DNA of 64,000 nt from Streptomyces sp. NBC_01275 (GTDB taxonomy: Bacteria; Actinomycetota; Actinomycetes; Streptomycetales; Streptomycetaceae), in the NCBI RefSeq assembly GCF_026340655.1, contig NZ_JAPEOZ010000001.1, positions 62,001 to 126,000 of the forward strand. The letters run 5' to 3'. A program made the translations under genes and the position numbers. Below the pieces are notes generated by a model. That model was not told the origin of the DNA and did no database searches. It was given only the letters and a program-made list of their open reading frames with translations. Numbering within the stretch: position 1 is the stretch's first letter; each line of letters opens with the position of its first letter. Shown in pieces: positions 26,340 through 35,169 of this stretch.

Positions 26340-27878
26340 TCAGCGCCAGGTCATGCGGCGTGAGTGCGGGCGCAGGCGCCGGTCGCGGGGGTGGGGACGT
26401 GGCGGGATGCGGTCGGGGCCGGGGCCGATCAGCCCGGACCGGTACAACCCGTAGGCGATCCGCCGTAGGGCGGCGGTCTCCAGTTCGTCCCGCAGCGCTC
26501 CGTCGCGCAGCAGTGCGTCAGGGCCCAGCAGGCTCTCGACGACGGCCAGCGCGCCGGCGGTGTCGCCGTGGTCCAGGCGTTCGCGGACGCCGGTGAGGCA
26601 GTCGGGACGCCGGTGCGCCGCGTCGACGGCCTGCAGACAGGGCAGCGGAGTGCCGGTCAGCGCGGCCAGCAGCTCCTCTCTTCGGATCTCGGCCGGATCG
26701 TGGTCCAGCGGGGCCAGGACCCCGTCGACCAGGCCGATCCGGTGCTCGGCTCCCCTGCACTGCACGAGGTACGGTCGCCCCACCCGGTCCCCACGGTCCG
26801 CCCGGTCCGGACCCCGGGAGGGGTCGGCCGGTGAGCGCTCCGGCGCCAGCGCCGAGGCGACCAGCGGGTGCAGCCGATCGACGTCGATCGCGCCCGTACG
26901 GATCAGCTCCAGGTCGGGCAGCGTCCAGGTCGCCGCGTCGGGCAGGACGGGCAGCGCGGGATCGCCGCCCTCCTGCGCGCGCACCGCGACGATCCGCAGC
27001 GCGGGCGGCCCGAAGCCGACCTGGAAGCCGAGCGCGGCGCCGGCCCTGTCTCCTTCCCCGCACGCACCCACACCCGCACCTCTGCCCATGCCTCCGCCCG
27101 GATCAGGGTCCGCCTCAGGGTCCGGGCGCAGGTCCAGGAGCAGCCGACGCCGACCGCCGAGGCGTACGACGACGGTCCGGTCGGTTCGGCCCTCGGCGTG
27201 GAGCAGAAGCGCCGCCTCGGCTGCCCATCGGTCGACGGCGCAGCCGAGTCCCTGCGGGATCGCCCCCGGCAGCTCGGGGTCGAGGTCCGGGAAGAGCGGA
27301 CAGGCAGTGGACTGCCGATCGGCCCCGGACCGGATCCGCAGTTCATCGGCTCTGCGGGCGTCCCACAGGTGGCGGTGCAGGTCGAGGCGGAACCGTCGGC
27401 CGGGGCGGGGATGGGGGTGGCGGCGGGCGCCGGCCTCGACAGAGGAGCCGTCCCACACTCCGAGGCTGATCCGTTGACCGGCGTCGGCCCATGCCGGCGG
27501 CGTACGGACCACGAGGTGCACCGGGCCCGCGCCGTCGCGATCGGCGGCGTCACACCCGTCGTATCGCGCCAGCGGCAGGGTCAGCCCCGGTCGCAGCAGT
27601 CCGTCGGGGGCGATCCTGGGCATGTGCCAGCGCAGCAGGTCAGGGGCGAGCCGGCGGAGGTCGGACCGGAGCCGGGCGGCCAGCTCCCGGCCATGGGTGC
27701 GCGCCAGGGTGCGCAGGTTGAGATCCACGTCGACGCCCGCGGCGGCGCACGCCCCGGCCCAGTCCCCGGCGTGGCGGCGGGCGGTCGCGGTGTCGATCAT
27801 GGAGGGCGGCACGGCGAACTCGCGCACGCGCAGCCACAAGGAAAGGCGGGAATCCCCGTTCGCGGTCGAAGTGAGCAT
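26340..27878 (-). CDS. Unknown 512-residue protein, first gene of the MoxR-vWA cassette
   Basis: No catalytic motif is recognised. Residues 1-110 are mostly helical (SMIDTATARRHAGDWAGACA; TLARTHGRELAARLRSDLRR). The middle part has beta strands and disordered P/D/G-rich insertions. The C-terminal 100 residues are helical again (RREELLAALTGTPLP; ALRRIAYGLYRSGL). AGGTGAG precedes the ATG. Position and strand suggest it is the associated third component of the ATPase-vWA pair, a role described in general for vWA-MoxR-associated proteins. Membership in a named family is not shown by the sequence alone. Confidence 0.75.
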   Translation of the reverse strand: MLTSTANGDSRLSLWLRVREFAVPPSMIDTATARRHAGDWAGACAAAGVDVDLNLRTLARTHGRELAARLRSDLRRLAPDLLRWHMPRIAPDGLLRPGLTLPLARYDGCDAADRDGAGPVHLVVRTPPAWADAGQRISLGVWDGSSVEAGARRHPHPRPGRRFRLDLHRHLWDARRADELRIRSGADRQSTACPLFPDLDPELPGAIPQGLGCAVDRWAAEAALLLHAEGRTDRTVVVRLGGRRRLLLDLRPDPEADPDPGGGMGRGAGVGACGEGDRAGAALGFQVGFGPPALRIVAVRAQEGGDPALPVLPDAATWTLPDLELIRTGAIDVDRLHPLVASALAPERSPADPSRGPDRADRGDRVGRPYLVQCRGAEHRIGLVDGVLAPLDHDPAEIRREELLAALTGTPLPCLQAVDAAHRRPDCLTGVRERLDHGDTAGALAVVESLLGPDALLRDGALRDELETAALRRIAYGLYRSGLIGPGPDRIPPRPHPRDRRLRPHSRRMTWR

Positions 27879-27979
27879 CAGCGCTCACCTTGCGCGGTAG
27901 GGACCCCCGATCTATGAACAGAGTGAGTGATCATCGCGGCAGATCGTAACGCTCCCCGCCTCCATGCGCCACGGACTTT

Positions 27980-28066
27980 TTCGAGGATCCGGAGATGAGG
28001 ATCCGGCCGTCGGGATCCGCCCGTCGGGATCCGCCCGTCGGGATCCGGGTACGGGGATCCGGGTAT
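27980..28066. repeat. GGATCC-rich repeat array
   Basis: Three near-perfect copies of CCGTCGGGATCCGC follow each other at 28007, 28021 and 28035. Further GGATCCGG copies flank them, giving six GGATCC palindromes in under 80 bp. The array lies in the 337-bp gap between the divergent cassette gene (27878) and the response regulator (28216). Confidence 0.8.
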
Positions 28067-28129
28067 GACGCAAGCCACAAGGGAACGGTTCCGTTTCGAT
28101 GGGAGGAGAGTTAATCTGAGAGGCAAGCG

Positions 28130-28146
28130 AACGAAACCGTTTCGTT
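28130..28146. promoter_or_regulatory. 17-bp palindromic operator candidate upstream of the response regulator
   Basis: AACGAAACCGTTTCGTT is a perfect 8+1+8 inverted repeat. A related sequence, GGAACGGTTCCGTTTCG, lies 45 bp upstream at about 28082-28098 and shares CCGTTTCG. The region between them (GTTAATCTGAGAG) is unusually AT-rich for this genome, as expected for a promoter. The binding protein is unknown. Confidence 0.45.
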
Positions 28147-28215
28147 TAGATCCGCTCGGGCCGCCACGGCCGCGCCTCACCCCCCTCCCCCGCACCAGCA
28201 TGGAGAACGACAGGC

Positions 28216-28938
28216 ATGGTCTCCGTACTCATCGTCAACGACCAGTCCCTGCAACGCCTCGGCCTGCGCATGCTCCTCGCGGGCGAGCCCGACCTGACCG
28301 TCGTCGGCGCGGCGGCCGGCGGAGCCGAGGCGGTCCGTATGAGCGCCGCGCTGCGTCCCGACGTCGTCCTGTTGGACGGCCGCCTCTCCGACCCGGAGGG
28401 CATGGAGACCATCCGGCGCATCGCGCAGCGCGCCCGCCTCTCTCCCGTCCCCGCGCCCGTGCCCGCCCTCGCGAACACCTCCGCCGGGACCGGGGAAGCC
28501 CCTCCGCGGGTGCTGGTCCTGACCTCCGCCGGTCATGAGGAGTACGCGTCCGCCGCCCTGCGCGCGGGCGCCGGCGGGTTCCTCCTCAAGGACGCCACCC
28601 CCGACGAACTGACCGCGGCGATCCGCGTCGTGGCCGCCGGGGACGCGGTCATCACCCCCGGTCTGACCCACGCCCTCATCGACGCCGTCCGCCAGCAGCG
28701 CACCCCCCGCCCCCTCTCGCGGGTCGTCGCGCTCGACGCGCTCACCGAACGTGAGCGGGACGTCCTCGTCGCGGTCGCCTCCGGCTGGTCCAACGCCGAG
28801 ATCGCCGCCCGGCTCTGCATCGCCCCGACGACCGTGAAGTCCCACGTCAGCCACATCCTCGCCAAGATCGGCGCCCGCGCCCGGGTCCAGGCGGTGGCCT
28901 TCGCCTACGAGTCCGGCCTGGTACGGCCGGCGGCCTGA
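28216..28938 (+). CDS. Orphan NarL/LuxR-family response regulator
   Basis: 240 residues: receiver domain (phosphoacceptor Asp in DVVLLDGRLSD, conserved VLVLTS and FLLKDA) followed by a LuxR HTH (LTERERDVLVAVASGWSNAE, TVKSHVSHILAKIGARARVQ). Two features are odd. The first acidic pair after beta-1 reads VND instead of VDD. A 25-residue Pro/Ala-rich stretch (SPVPAPVPALANTSAG) is inserted between helix 3 and beta-4. No histidine kinase gene is adjacent. GGAG lies 11 bases before the ATG. It is convergent with the LacI gene, 27 bp apart. Confidence 0.88.
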   Translation: MVSVLIVNDQSLQRLGLRMLLAGEPDLTVVGAAAGGAEAVRMSAALRPDVVLLDGRLSDPEGMETIRRIAQRARLSPVPAPVPALANTSAGTGEAPPRVLVLTSAGHEEYASAALRAGAGGFLLKDATPDELTAAIRVVAAGDAVITPGLTHALIDAVRQQRTPRPLSRVVALDALTERERDVLVAVASGWSNAEIAARLCIAPTTVKSHVSHILAKIGARARVQAVAFAYESGLVRPAA

Positions 28939-28965
28939 CGCACGCACACTCCACACACCCCCGCG

Positions 28966-29997
28966 TCAGGCGGGCTCCGCCGTGGTGCCGCGCACGACGA
29001 GGCGCGGGCTGAGGACGACCTCGCGCGACTCGGTACGGCCCTGGTCGAGGCGTTCGACGGCCGCGGTCACCGCGTATCGGGCCTGCTCCTGGGCGCTCTG
29101 GCTGACGGTGGTCAGGTTGAAGCAGCTCATGCGGGAGAAGGAGTCGTCGTCGTAGCCGACCACGGACACCCCGCCCGGGACGGCGACGCCCGCACGGGAG
29201 AGCGCGGCCAGGACGCCGATGGCCGACTGGTCGTTGAACGCGACGACGGCGGTGGGCAGTCGGCCCCCGTCGAGGAGCTGGTGGACGGCGCGTTCGCCGG
29301 CCGCCTCCGTGTGATCGCCGCGCAGGACCCTGATGTGCGCGTCCAGGCCGTGCCGGCGCATGGCCGAGCGGTAGCCGCGACGCCGGTCGGTGGCGATGAC
29401 CCCCTTGCCGCCGTCGACGTGGACGATGTCACGATGCCCGAGGCCCACCAGATGGTCGACGATCTGGCCCACTCCCTCGTCGTCCGCGGTGCGGACGACG
29501 TCCAGGTCGGCCTCGGCGATCCGGCGGCCCACGGCGATGACGGGTGACTTGCGGTCGAGGGCGGCGAGCACGTCGGCGGGGGCGGTGGGGCCGAGGAGTA
29601 TCAGCGCCTCGCTGCGGAAGGCCAGCAGCGTCTCCACCGCGGTGTGCTCGTCGCGGGTGCGGGTCTGGGTGCTCAGGACCAGGTCGTAGCCGACGTCCTC
29701 GGCGGCCGTGTGCAGATGCTCGACGAGCTCGGCGTGGAACGGACTGTGGATGTCGACCATGACGCCGAGCAGCCGGGTGCGCCTGCTGGCCAGGAGGCTC
29801 GCGGTGCGGTCCACCTGGTAGCCGAGGTCGGCCGCCGCCTTCAGCACCCGCTGCCGGGTCCGCTCGCTGGGTCCGGGCACACCGCGCAGCACCAGGGACA
29901 CCGACGCGGTCGACACGCCCACCCGTGCGGCCACGTCCTCCAGCCGGGGGCGCTTGCTCGTGCCGTTCCGTTCACGTGCGGAACCGACTTCTTCCAC
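28966..29997 (-). CDS. LacI-family repressor of the inositol locus
   Basis: 343 residues from the chosen GTG. The HTH is RLEDVAARVGVSTASVSLVL with the hinge helix RVLKAAADLGY. A periplasmic-binding-like effector domain follows (LLGVMVDIHSPFHAELVEHL; VVAFNDQSAIGVLAAL; VSVVGYDDDSFS). The GTG at 29997 has GGGAGG five bases upstream, better than the ATG at 30054. It is divergent from the inositol transport operon. Identical 14-bp palindromes in front of both inositol operons are the likely operators, and the one at 30073 would also allow autoregulation. The inducer is probably an inositol-derived compound (inference). Confidence 0.88.
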   Translation of the reverse strand: MEEVGSARERNGTSKRPRLEDVAARVGVSTASVSLVLRGVPGPSERTRQRVLKAAADLGYQVDRTASLLASRRTRLLGVMVDIHSPFHAELVEHLHTAAEDVGYDLVLSTQTRTRDEHTAVETLLAFRSEALILLGPTAPADVLAALDRKSPVIAVGRRIAEADLDVVRTADDEGVGQIVDHLVGLGHRDIVHVDGGKGVIATDRRRGYRSAMRRHGLDAHIRVLRGDHTEAAGERAVHQLLDGGRLPTAVVAFNDQSAIGVLAALSRAGVAVPGGVSVVGYDDDSFSRMSCFNLTTVSQSAQEQARYAVTAAVERLDQGRTESREVVLSPRLVVRGTTAEPA

Positions 29998-30034
29998 CTG
30001 CGCCTCCCCGTCGAAATCTTCTTGCGCAACACCC

Positions 30035-30064
30035 TTGACACGCTGACGAAACAACGCCGATAGT
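30035..30064 (+). promoter_or_regulatory. Probable promoter of the inositol transport operon
   Basis: TTGACA at 30035-30040 and GATAGT at 30059-30064 are separated by 18 bp. The LacI-type palindrome lies 8 bp downstream, where bound repressor would block initiation. Confidence 0.5.
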
Positions 30065-30072
30065 ACCAGGAA

Positions 30073-30086
30073 TTAAAGCGCTTTAA
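30073..30086. promoter_or_regulatory. LacI-type operator 1
   Basis: TTAAAGCGCTTTAA is a perfect 14-bp palindrome with the central CG typical of LacI-family sites. It lies between the divergent repressor and transport genes and is repeated exactly at 34132. Confidence 0.75.
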
Positions 30087-30213
30087 ATTGTCCTGACGTT
30101 CCGACGAAGTCGACTCCGGAGTCCCGGCCTCGTGGTTCAGCAGTTCATGCTTCCAATCCCCTCACAGCTCATGTTCCTCTCCCCTCCCAGTTGCACAGCG
30201 AGGTGCACGCACC

Positions 30214-31233
30214 ATGAACCGCACATCCCTGCCCCGCTCCCGCAGACTCGTTCCCGCGGCGGCCGTGGCCGCCGCGGCCGCCCTGACCCTCGCGGGCTGC
30301 TCCAGCAGCTCTGGCGGCAAGAAGTCCGCCGAGGAGGCCGACAACGCCTCCGCGGGCAAGGCAAGCACCCCTCGCATGACGATCGCGCTGGTCACCCACG
30401 CACCGTCCGGCGACACGTTCTGGGACACCATCCGCAAGGGCGCCGAGGCGGCCGCCGCCAAGGACAACGTCAAGCTGATCTACTCCAACGACGAGACGGC
30501 CGGCGACCAGGCCAACCTGGTGCAGAACGCGATCGACCAGAAGGTCGACGGCATCGCCGTCACCCTCGCCAAGCCCGACGCCCTGAAGGACGTGGTCGCC
30601 AAGGCGGAGCAGGCCGGCATCCCGGTCGTCGGCCTCAACGCGGGCCTGGGCGTCTGGAAGGAGCAGGGCCTGCTGTCGTTCTTCGGTCAGGACGAGGCCG
30701 TCTCCGGCCAGGCTCTCGGCACCAAGCTCAACGGCACCGGCGCCAAGCACACGCTGTGCGTGATCCAGGCGCAGGGCGACGTCAACCTCGAAGAGCGCTG
30801 CGCCGGCGTGAAGAAGACCTTCGGCGGCAAGACGGACATCCTCTACGTCAACGGCACCGACATGCCGTCGGTGAAGTCGACGATCACCGCGAAGCTGAAG
30901 CAGGACAGCTCCATCGACGAGGTCGTCACGCTCGGCGCGCCCGTCGCGCTGACCGCGGTGCAGGCGGTCTCCGAGTCGAGCAGCAAGGCGAAGGTCGCGA
31001 CCTTCGACCTGAACAAGGACCTCGTCTCCGCCATCCAGAAGGGCTCGATCCAGTTCGCCGTGGACCAGCAGCCCTACCTCCAGGGCTACCTGGCCGTCGA
31101 CTCCCTCTGGCTCTACAAGACCAACGGCAACTTCAGCGGCGGCGGTGAGCAGCCGGTGCTGACCGGGCCCGCCTTCGTCGACAAGTCCAACGTCGAGGCG
31201 GTCGCCACGTTCGCCGCGAAGGGCACCAGGTGA
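30214..31233 (+). CDS. Sugar/inositol ABC transporter substrate-binding lipoprotein
   Basis: 339 residues with a lipoprotein signal: hydrophobic stretch then lipobox LAGC, followed by a Ser-rich linker. The mature part is a periplasmic-binding-protein type I fold of the ribose/inositol cluster ([52 protein letters not shown]). It should capture myo-inositol or a related polyol outside the membrane and deliver it to the permease. The stop overlaps the permease start (TGATG). Confidence 0.85.
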   Translation: MNRTSLPRSRRLVPAAAVAAAAALTLAGCSSSSGGKKSAEEADNASAGKASTPRMTIALVTHAPSGDTFWDTIRKGAEAAAAKDNVKLIYSNDETAGDQANLVQNAIDQKVDGIAVTLAKPDALKDVVAKAEQAGIPVVGLNAGLGVWKEQGLLSFFGQDEAVSGQALGTKLNGTGAKHTLCVIQAQGDVNLEERCAGVKKTFGGKTDILYVNGTDMPSVKSTITAKLKQDSSIDEVVTLGAPVALTAVQAVSESSSKAKVATFDLNKDLVSAIQKGSIQFAVDQQPYLQGYLAVDSLWLYKTNGNFSGGGEQPVLTGPAFVDKSNVEAVATFAAKGTR

Positions 31234-32309
31234 TGAGTGTGACTCAGCAGGCTGCGCCGGCGGTGACCACACCGCCGGCCTCCGGCCCGAAGGAGACCGA
31301 CGGCCGGACCACCCAGCGTTCCCTGGCGCTGCGGCTGTTGGCCCGTCCCGAGGTGGGCGTCTTCCTCGGCGCCGTCGCGGTGTACGTGTTCTTCCTCGTC
31401 TCCGCGCCGCCGGTGCGGGACGGCAGCTCGATGGCCAACATCCTGTACCAGTCGTCGACCATCGGGATCATGGCGCTGCCCGTGGCGCTGCTGATGATCG
31501 GCGGCGAGTTCGACCTGTCGGCCGGCGTCTCGGTGATCACGTCGGCGCTCACCGCGAGCATGCTCTGCTACCAGCTCAGCATGAACGTCTGGGCCGGTGT
31601 GGTCGTCGCGCTCCTGGTGTCGTTGGGCGTCGGTTTCCTCAACGGCTGGATGCTGGTGAAGACCGGGCTGCCGAGCTTCCTGGTCACCCTGGGCACCTTC
31701 CTGATCCTCCAGGGCGTCAACCTCGCGGTGACCAAGCTGGTCACCGGCAATGTCGCCACCGACGACATCAGCGACATGGACGGCTTCGGGCAGGCCCGGA
31801 AGCTCTTCGCCTCGTCGTTCCAGATCGGCGACGTGCAGGTGAAGATCACCGTGGTGTGGTGGCTGGTCTTCGCCGCCATCGCCACCTGGGTGCTGCTGCG
31901 CACGAAGTACGGCAACTGGATCTTCGCGGTCGGCGGCAACAAGGAGTCGGCGCGGGCCGTCGGCGTGCCGGTGACGTTCACGAAGATCTCCCTGTTCATG
32001 CTGGTCGGCTTCGGCGCCTGGTTCGTCGGGATGCACCAGCTGTTCACGTTCAACACCGTGCAGTCGGGCGAGGGCGTCGGCCAGGAGCTGATCTACATCG
32101 CGGCCGCGGTGATCGGCGGCTGTCTGCTGACCGGTGGTCACGGCTCCGCGATCGGACCGGTCTTCGGCGCGTTCATGTTCGGCATGGTCCAGCAGGGCAT
32201 CGTCTACGCCGGCTGGAACCCCGACTGGTTCAAGGCCTTCCTCGGCGTGATGCTCCTCGGCGCCACTCTCATCAATCTGTGGGTCAGCCGCGCGGCGACC
32301 CGGAGGTGA
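31233..32309 (+). CDS. Sugar/inositol ABC transporter permease
   Basis: 358 residues with 8-10 hydrophobic segments of the BPD_transp_2 (RbsC) family; [19 protein letters not shown] is the characteristic conserved segment and [14 protein letters not shown] lies in the cytosolic loop that contacts the ATPase. The ATG at 31233 overlaps the preceding stop; a GTG at 31230 is in frame. It is the only permease gene of this transporter, so it would act as a homodimer. Confidence 0.88.
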   Translation: MSVTQQAAPAVTTPPASGPKETDGRTTQRSLALRLLARPEVGVFLGAVAVYVFFLVSAPPVRDGSSMANILYQSSTIGIMALPVALLMIGGEFDLSAGVSVITSALTASMLCYQLSMNVWAGVVVALLVSLGVGFLNGWMLVKTGLPSFLVTLGTFLILQGVNLAVTKLVTGNVATDDISDMDGFGQARKLFASSFQIGDVQVKITVVWWLVFAAIATWVLLRTKYGNWIFAVGGNKESARAVGVPVTFTKISLFMLVGFGAWFVGMHQLFTFNTVQSGEGVGQELIYIAAAVIGGCLLTGGHGSAIGPVFGAFMFGMVQQGIVYAGWNPDWFKAFLGVMLLGATLINLWVSRAATRR

Positions 32310-32314
32310 CCCCC

Positions 32315-33199
32315 ATGACAACCGCCAACGAAACCAAGCCCGACGAGGCCGCACGCAAGGCGGCCGCACCTCAAGGCGACGAACCCGTAGTCGAGTTGAA
32401 GAACACGGGCAAGTCCTACGGCAACATCCGTGCCCTGCACGGCGTCGACCTCGAGGTCCACCCCGGCAAGGTCACCTGCGTCCTGGGCGACAACGGCGCC
32501 GGCAAGTCCACCCTCATCAAGATCGTCTCCGGACTCCACCAGCACACCGAGGGCGAGTTCCTCGTCGACGGCGAACCCGTCCGCCTGACCACCCCCCGTC
32601 AGGCCCTCGACAAGGGCATCGCCACCGTCTACCAGGACCTGGCGACCGTCCCCCTGATGCCGGTGTGGCGGAACTTCTTCCTCGGCTCCGAGATGACCAA
32701 GGGCCCCTGGCCCCTGCGCCGTCTCGACATCGAGAAGATGAAGAAGACCGCCGACCAGGAACTGCGCAACATGGGCATCGTCCTCGACGACCTCGAACAG
32801 CCCATCGGCACCCTCTCCGGCGGCCAGCGCCAGTGCGTGGCCATCGCCCGCGCCGTCTACTTCGGCGCCCGCGTCCTCATCCTCGACGAGCCCACCGCCG
32901 CCCTCGGCGTCAAGCAGTCCGGCGTGGTCCTGAAGTACATCGCCGCCGCCCGCGACCGCGGCCTCGGCGTCATCTTCATCACCCACAACCCCCACCACGC
33001 CTACATGGTCGGCGACCACTTCAGCGTCCTGCGCCTGGGAACCCTCGAACTCACCGCCTCCCGCGACCAGGTCAGCCTCGAAGAGCTCACCAACCACATG
33101 GCCGGCGGAGCCGAACTCGCCGCCCTCAAGCACGAACTGGCACAGGTACGGGGCGTCGACGTCGAAGAGCTCCCCGACTCCGCCGCCGTCCCCTCCTGA
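32315..33199 (+). CDS. Sugar/inositol ABC transporter ATP-binding protein (single ABC domain)
   Basis: 294 residues with one nucleotide-binding domain: Walker [11 protein letters not shown], signature LSGGQRQ, Walker [13 protein letters not shown], switch region FITHNPHH. Ribose-type importers often have a double-length RbsA; here there is a single domain, as in FrcA-like transporters. GGAGG lies 6 bases before the ATG. An extra C-terminal helix ([20 protein letters not shown]) follows the domain. It energises the permease encoded just upstream. Confidence 0.88.
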   Translation: MTTANETKPDEAARKAAAPQGDEPVVELKNTGKSYGNIRALHGVDLEVHPGKVTCVLGDNGAGKSTLIKIVSGLHQHTEGEFLVDGEPVRLTTPRQALDKGIATVYQDLATVPLMPVWRNFFLGSEMTKGPWPLRRLDIEKMKKTADQELRNMGIVLDDLEQPIGTLSGGQRQCVAIARAVYFGARVLILDEPTAALGVKQSGVVLKYIAAARDRGLGVIFITHNPHHAYMVGDHFSVLRLGTLELTASRDQVSLEELTNHMAGGAELAALKHELAQVRGVDVEELPDSAAVPS

Positions 33200-33225
33200 C
33201 CGACACATCCGGAAGGCAACCCGCC

Positions 33226-34083
33226 GTGAAGATCGCCCTCGACCCGTACATGATCCGCAATGTGCCGTTGCTCGAACTGCCCGCAGTGGTAGCCGAGTTG
33301 GGCTACGAGTGGATCGAGCTGTCTCCTCGGGAGGACTTCATCCCGTTCTTCCGGCACCCCCGCGTGGACGACGCCACCGTGCGTAGGTTCCGCAAGGCGC
33401 TGGACACGGCGGGTGTCGGCATCTCCTCGCTGCTGCCGCTGTTCCGCTGGTCGGGTCCGGACGAGGACGCCCGGCAGGCGGCCGTACGGTACTGGAAGCG
33501 TTCGATCCAGATCGCCGCGGACCTCGGTGTGGACAGCATGATCTCGGAGTTCAACGGGCGACCCGAGGACGCCGACCGCAGCGAGGCGCAGTTCTGGAAG
33601 TCGCTGGAAGAGCTGCTGCCGGTGTTCGAGCGGGAGGGCGTCCGGCTCGCCCTGGAGCCGCATCCGGACGACTTCATCGAGAACGGCTACGACGCGGTCA
33701 ACCTGATCCGGGGCATCAACAACCCCAACGTCAGCTTCCTGTACTGCGCCCCGCACACGTTCCACATCGGCAACGACGCCCCGGGCATCATCAAGTACGC
33801 CGGTGACCTGCTGACGCACGTGCACCTGGCCGACGTCTTCGACCACAACGCGTCCTCCGGGAACCGCTACATCCTCAACCCGCCCGGCACCACGGCACGT
33901 GTCCACCAGCACCTCGACATGGGCGAGGGCGAGGTCGACTTCGACGAGCTGTTCCGCGAGCTGAAGGCGAACGGTTTCGACGGCACCCTCACCGCGTGTG
34001 TCTTCGCCTGGGAGGAACGGGCCAAGGAGTCCTCGGTGTTCATGCGCGAGAAGATCACCGAGTACCTGTCCGCGGGGCAGTAG
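33226..34083 (+). CDS. Sugar phosphate isomerase/epimerase (AP endonuclease family 2; IolH/IolI-like)
   Basis: 285 residues forming a xylose-isomerase-like TIM barrel. Candidate metal ligands are in LALEPHPDD, the CAPHTFH segment, HVHLADVFD and the late Glu/Asp region. It is the last gene of the transport operon; GGAAGG precedes the GTG. In inositol clusters such proteins act as inosose isomerases or dehydratases or have uncertain roles. Its position in front of the second operator supports inositol metabolism, but the exact reaction is not fixed. Confidence 0.8.
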   Translation: MKIALDPYMIRNVPLLELPAVVAELGYEWIELSPREDFIPFFRHPRVDDATVRRFRKALDTAGVGISSLLPLFRWSGPDEDARQAAVRYWKRSIQIAADLGVDSMISEFNGRPEDADRSEAQFWKSLEELLPVFEREGVRLALEPHPDDFIENGYDAVNLIRGINNPNVSFLYCAPHTFHIGNDAPGIIKYAGDLLTHVHLADVFDHNASSGNRYILNPPGTTARVHQHLDMGEGEVDFDELFRELKANGFDGTLTACVFAWEERAKESSVFMREKITEYLSAGQ

Positions 34084-34131
34084 CCCCCCCCCTGTACCGG
34101 CCTGCGAGCTGGGGTGTCGGCCGGGCTTCTC

Positions 34132-34145
34132 TTAAAGCGCTTTAA
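34132..34145. promoter_or_regulatory. LacI-type operator 2, before the inositol catabolic operon
   Basis: TTAAAGCGCTTTAA, identical to the site at 30073. It lies 56 bp before the iolC start in the 117-bp gap, so the catabolic genes probably have their own promoter under the same repressor. Confidence 0.75.
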
Positions 34146-34200
34146 CAGTCACCACCGAACAGTCCCACCGAACAGTCACCACCGAGAGGAAACCAGCGAG

Positions 34201-35169
34201 ATGCCGTTCGAAGTACTGACCATGGGTCGCGTGGGGGTGGACGTCTATCCACTCCAGACAGGCGTGGGACTTGCGGAGGTCACTTCGTTCGGCAAGTACC
34301 TCGGCGGCAGCCCGACCAACGTCGCCGTGGCCGCCGCCCGGTACGGCCGCTCGGCCGCCGTGATCACGAAGACGGGCCGGGACCCGTTCGGCGAGTACGT
34401 CCGCACGGCCCTGACCGGCTACGGCGTCGACAACCGCTATGTGGGGACGTCGGACATCGCGCCGACGCCGGTGACGTTCTGCGAGATCTTCCCGCCGGAC
34501 GACTTCCCGCTGTACTTCTACCGGCTGCCGAAGGCTCCCGACCTGGACATCGAGCCCGGCGAACTGGACCTGGACGCGGTGCGCGACGCCCGGATCTTCT
34601 GGGTGACCGGCACCGGGCTGAGCGAGGAGCCGAGCCGCTCGGCCACCCTCGCCGCCCTCGCCCACCGGGCGAAGACCGGGCCGACGGTGTTCGACCTGGA
34701 CTGGCGGCCGATGTTCTGGACGAACCCGGCCGACGCGCGGCCGTACTACACCGAGGCGCTGCGCCACACCACCGTGGCGGTGGGCAATCTCGACGAGTGC
34801 GAGGTCGCCACCGGCGAGCGCGAGCCGCTCGCCGCGGCGAAGGCGCTGCTGGCCGCCGGCGTGGAACTGGCCGTGGTCAAGCAGGGCCCGAAGGGTGTGC
34901 TGGCCATGGGCCGGGACGGCGTCGCCGTCGAGGTCCCGCCGGTCCCGGTGGACGTGGTCAACGGCCTCGGCGCCGGCGACGCGTTCGGCGGCGCCCTCTG
35001 CCACGGGCTGCTGTCCGGCTGGGACACCGGCCGCACGGTCGCCTTCGCCAACGCCGCGGGCGCGATCGTCGCGGGCCGGCTGGCCTGCTCCGACGCGATG
35101 CCCACCGAGGCCGAGGTGGCGCAGAAGCTCCGCGCGGCGGCCCCCACCCTCATCGAGCGAAAGGCATGA
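34201..35169 (+). CDS. iolC: 5-dehydro-2-deoxygluconokinase
   Basis: 322 residues of the PfkB kinase family. The N-terminal GRVGVDVYPLQTGVGL and GKYLGGSPTNVAVAAARYG are the typical IolC signature, and NGLGAGDAFGGAL is the C-terminal PfkB motif with the catalytic Asp. It phosphorylates 5-dehydro-2-deoxygluconate in the myo-inositol pathway. GAGAGGAAA precedes the ATG at 34201. It is the first gene of the catabolic operon and overlaps the next gene by 4 bp (ATGA). Confidence 0.9.
   Translation: MPFEVLTMGRVGVDVYPLQTGVGLAEVTSFGKYLGGSPTNVAVAAARYGRSAAVITKTGRDPFGEYVRTALTGYGVDNRYVGTSDIAPTPVTFCEIFPPDDFPLYFYRLPKAPDLDIEPGELDLDAVRDARIFWVTGTGLSEEPSRSATLAALAHRAKTGPTVFDLDWRPMFWTNPADARPYYTEALRHTTVAVGNLDECEVATGEREPLAAAKALLAAGVELAVVKQGPKGVLAMGRDGVAVEVPPVPVDVVNGLGAGDAFGGALCHGLLSGWDTGRTVAFANAAGAIVAGRLACSDAMPTEAEVAQKLRAAAPTLIERKA

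Noticed and set aside
32315..33199. Possible truncated RbsA (missing second ABC domain)
   Set aside because: The gene ends naturally with an extra helix and the next gene follows at normal operon distance; single-domain homologues are known.
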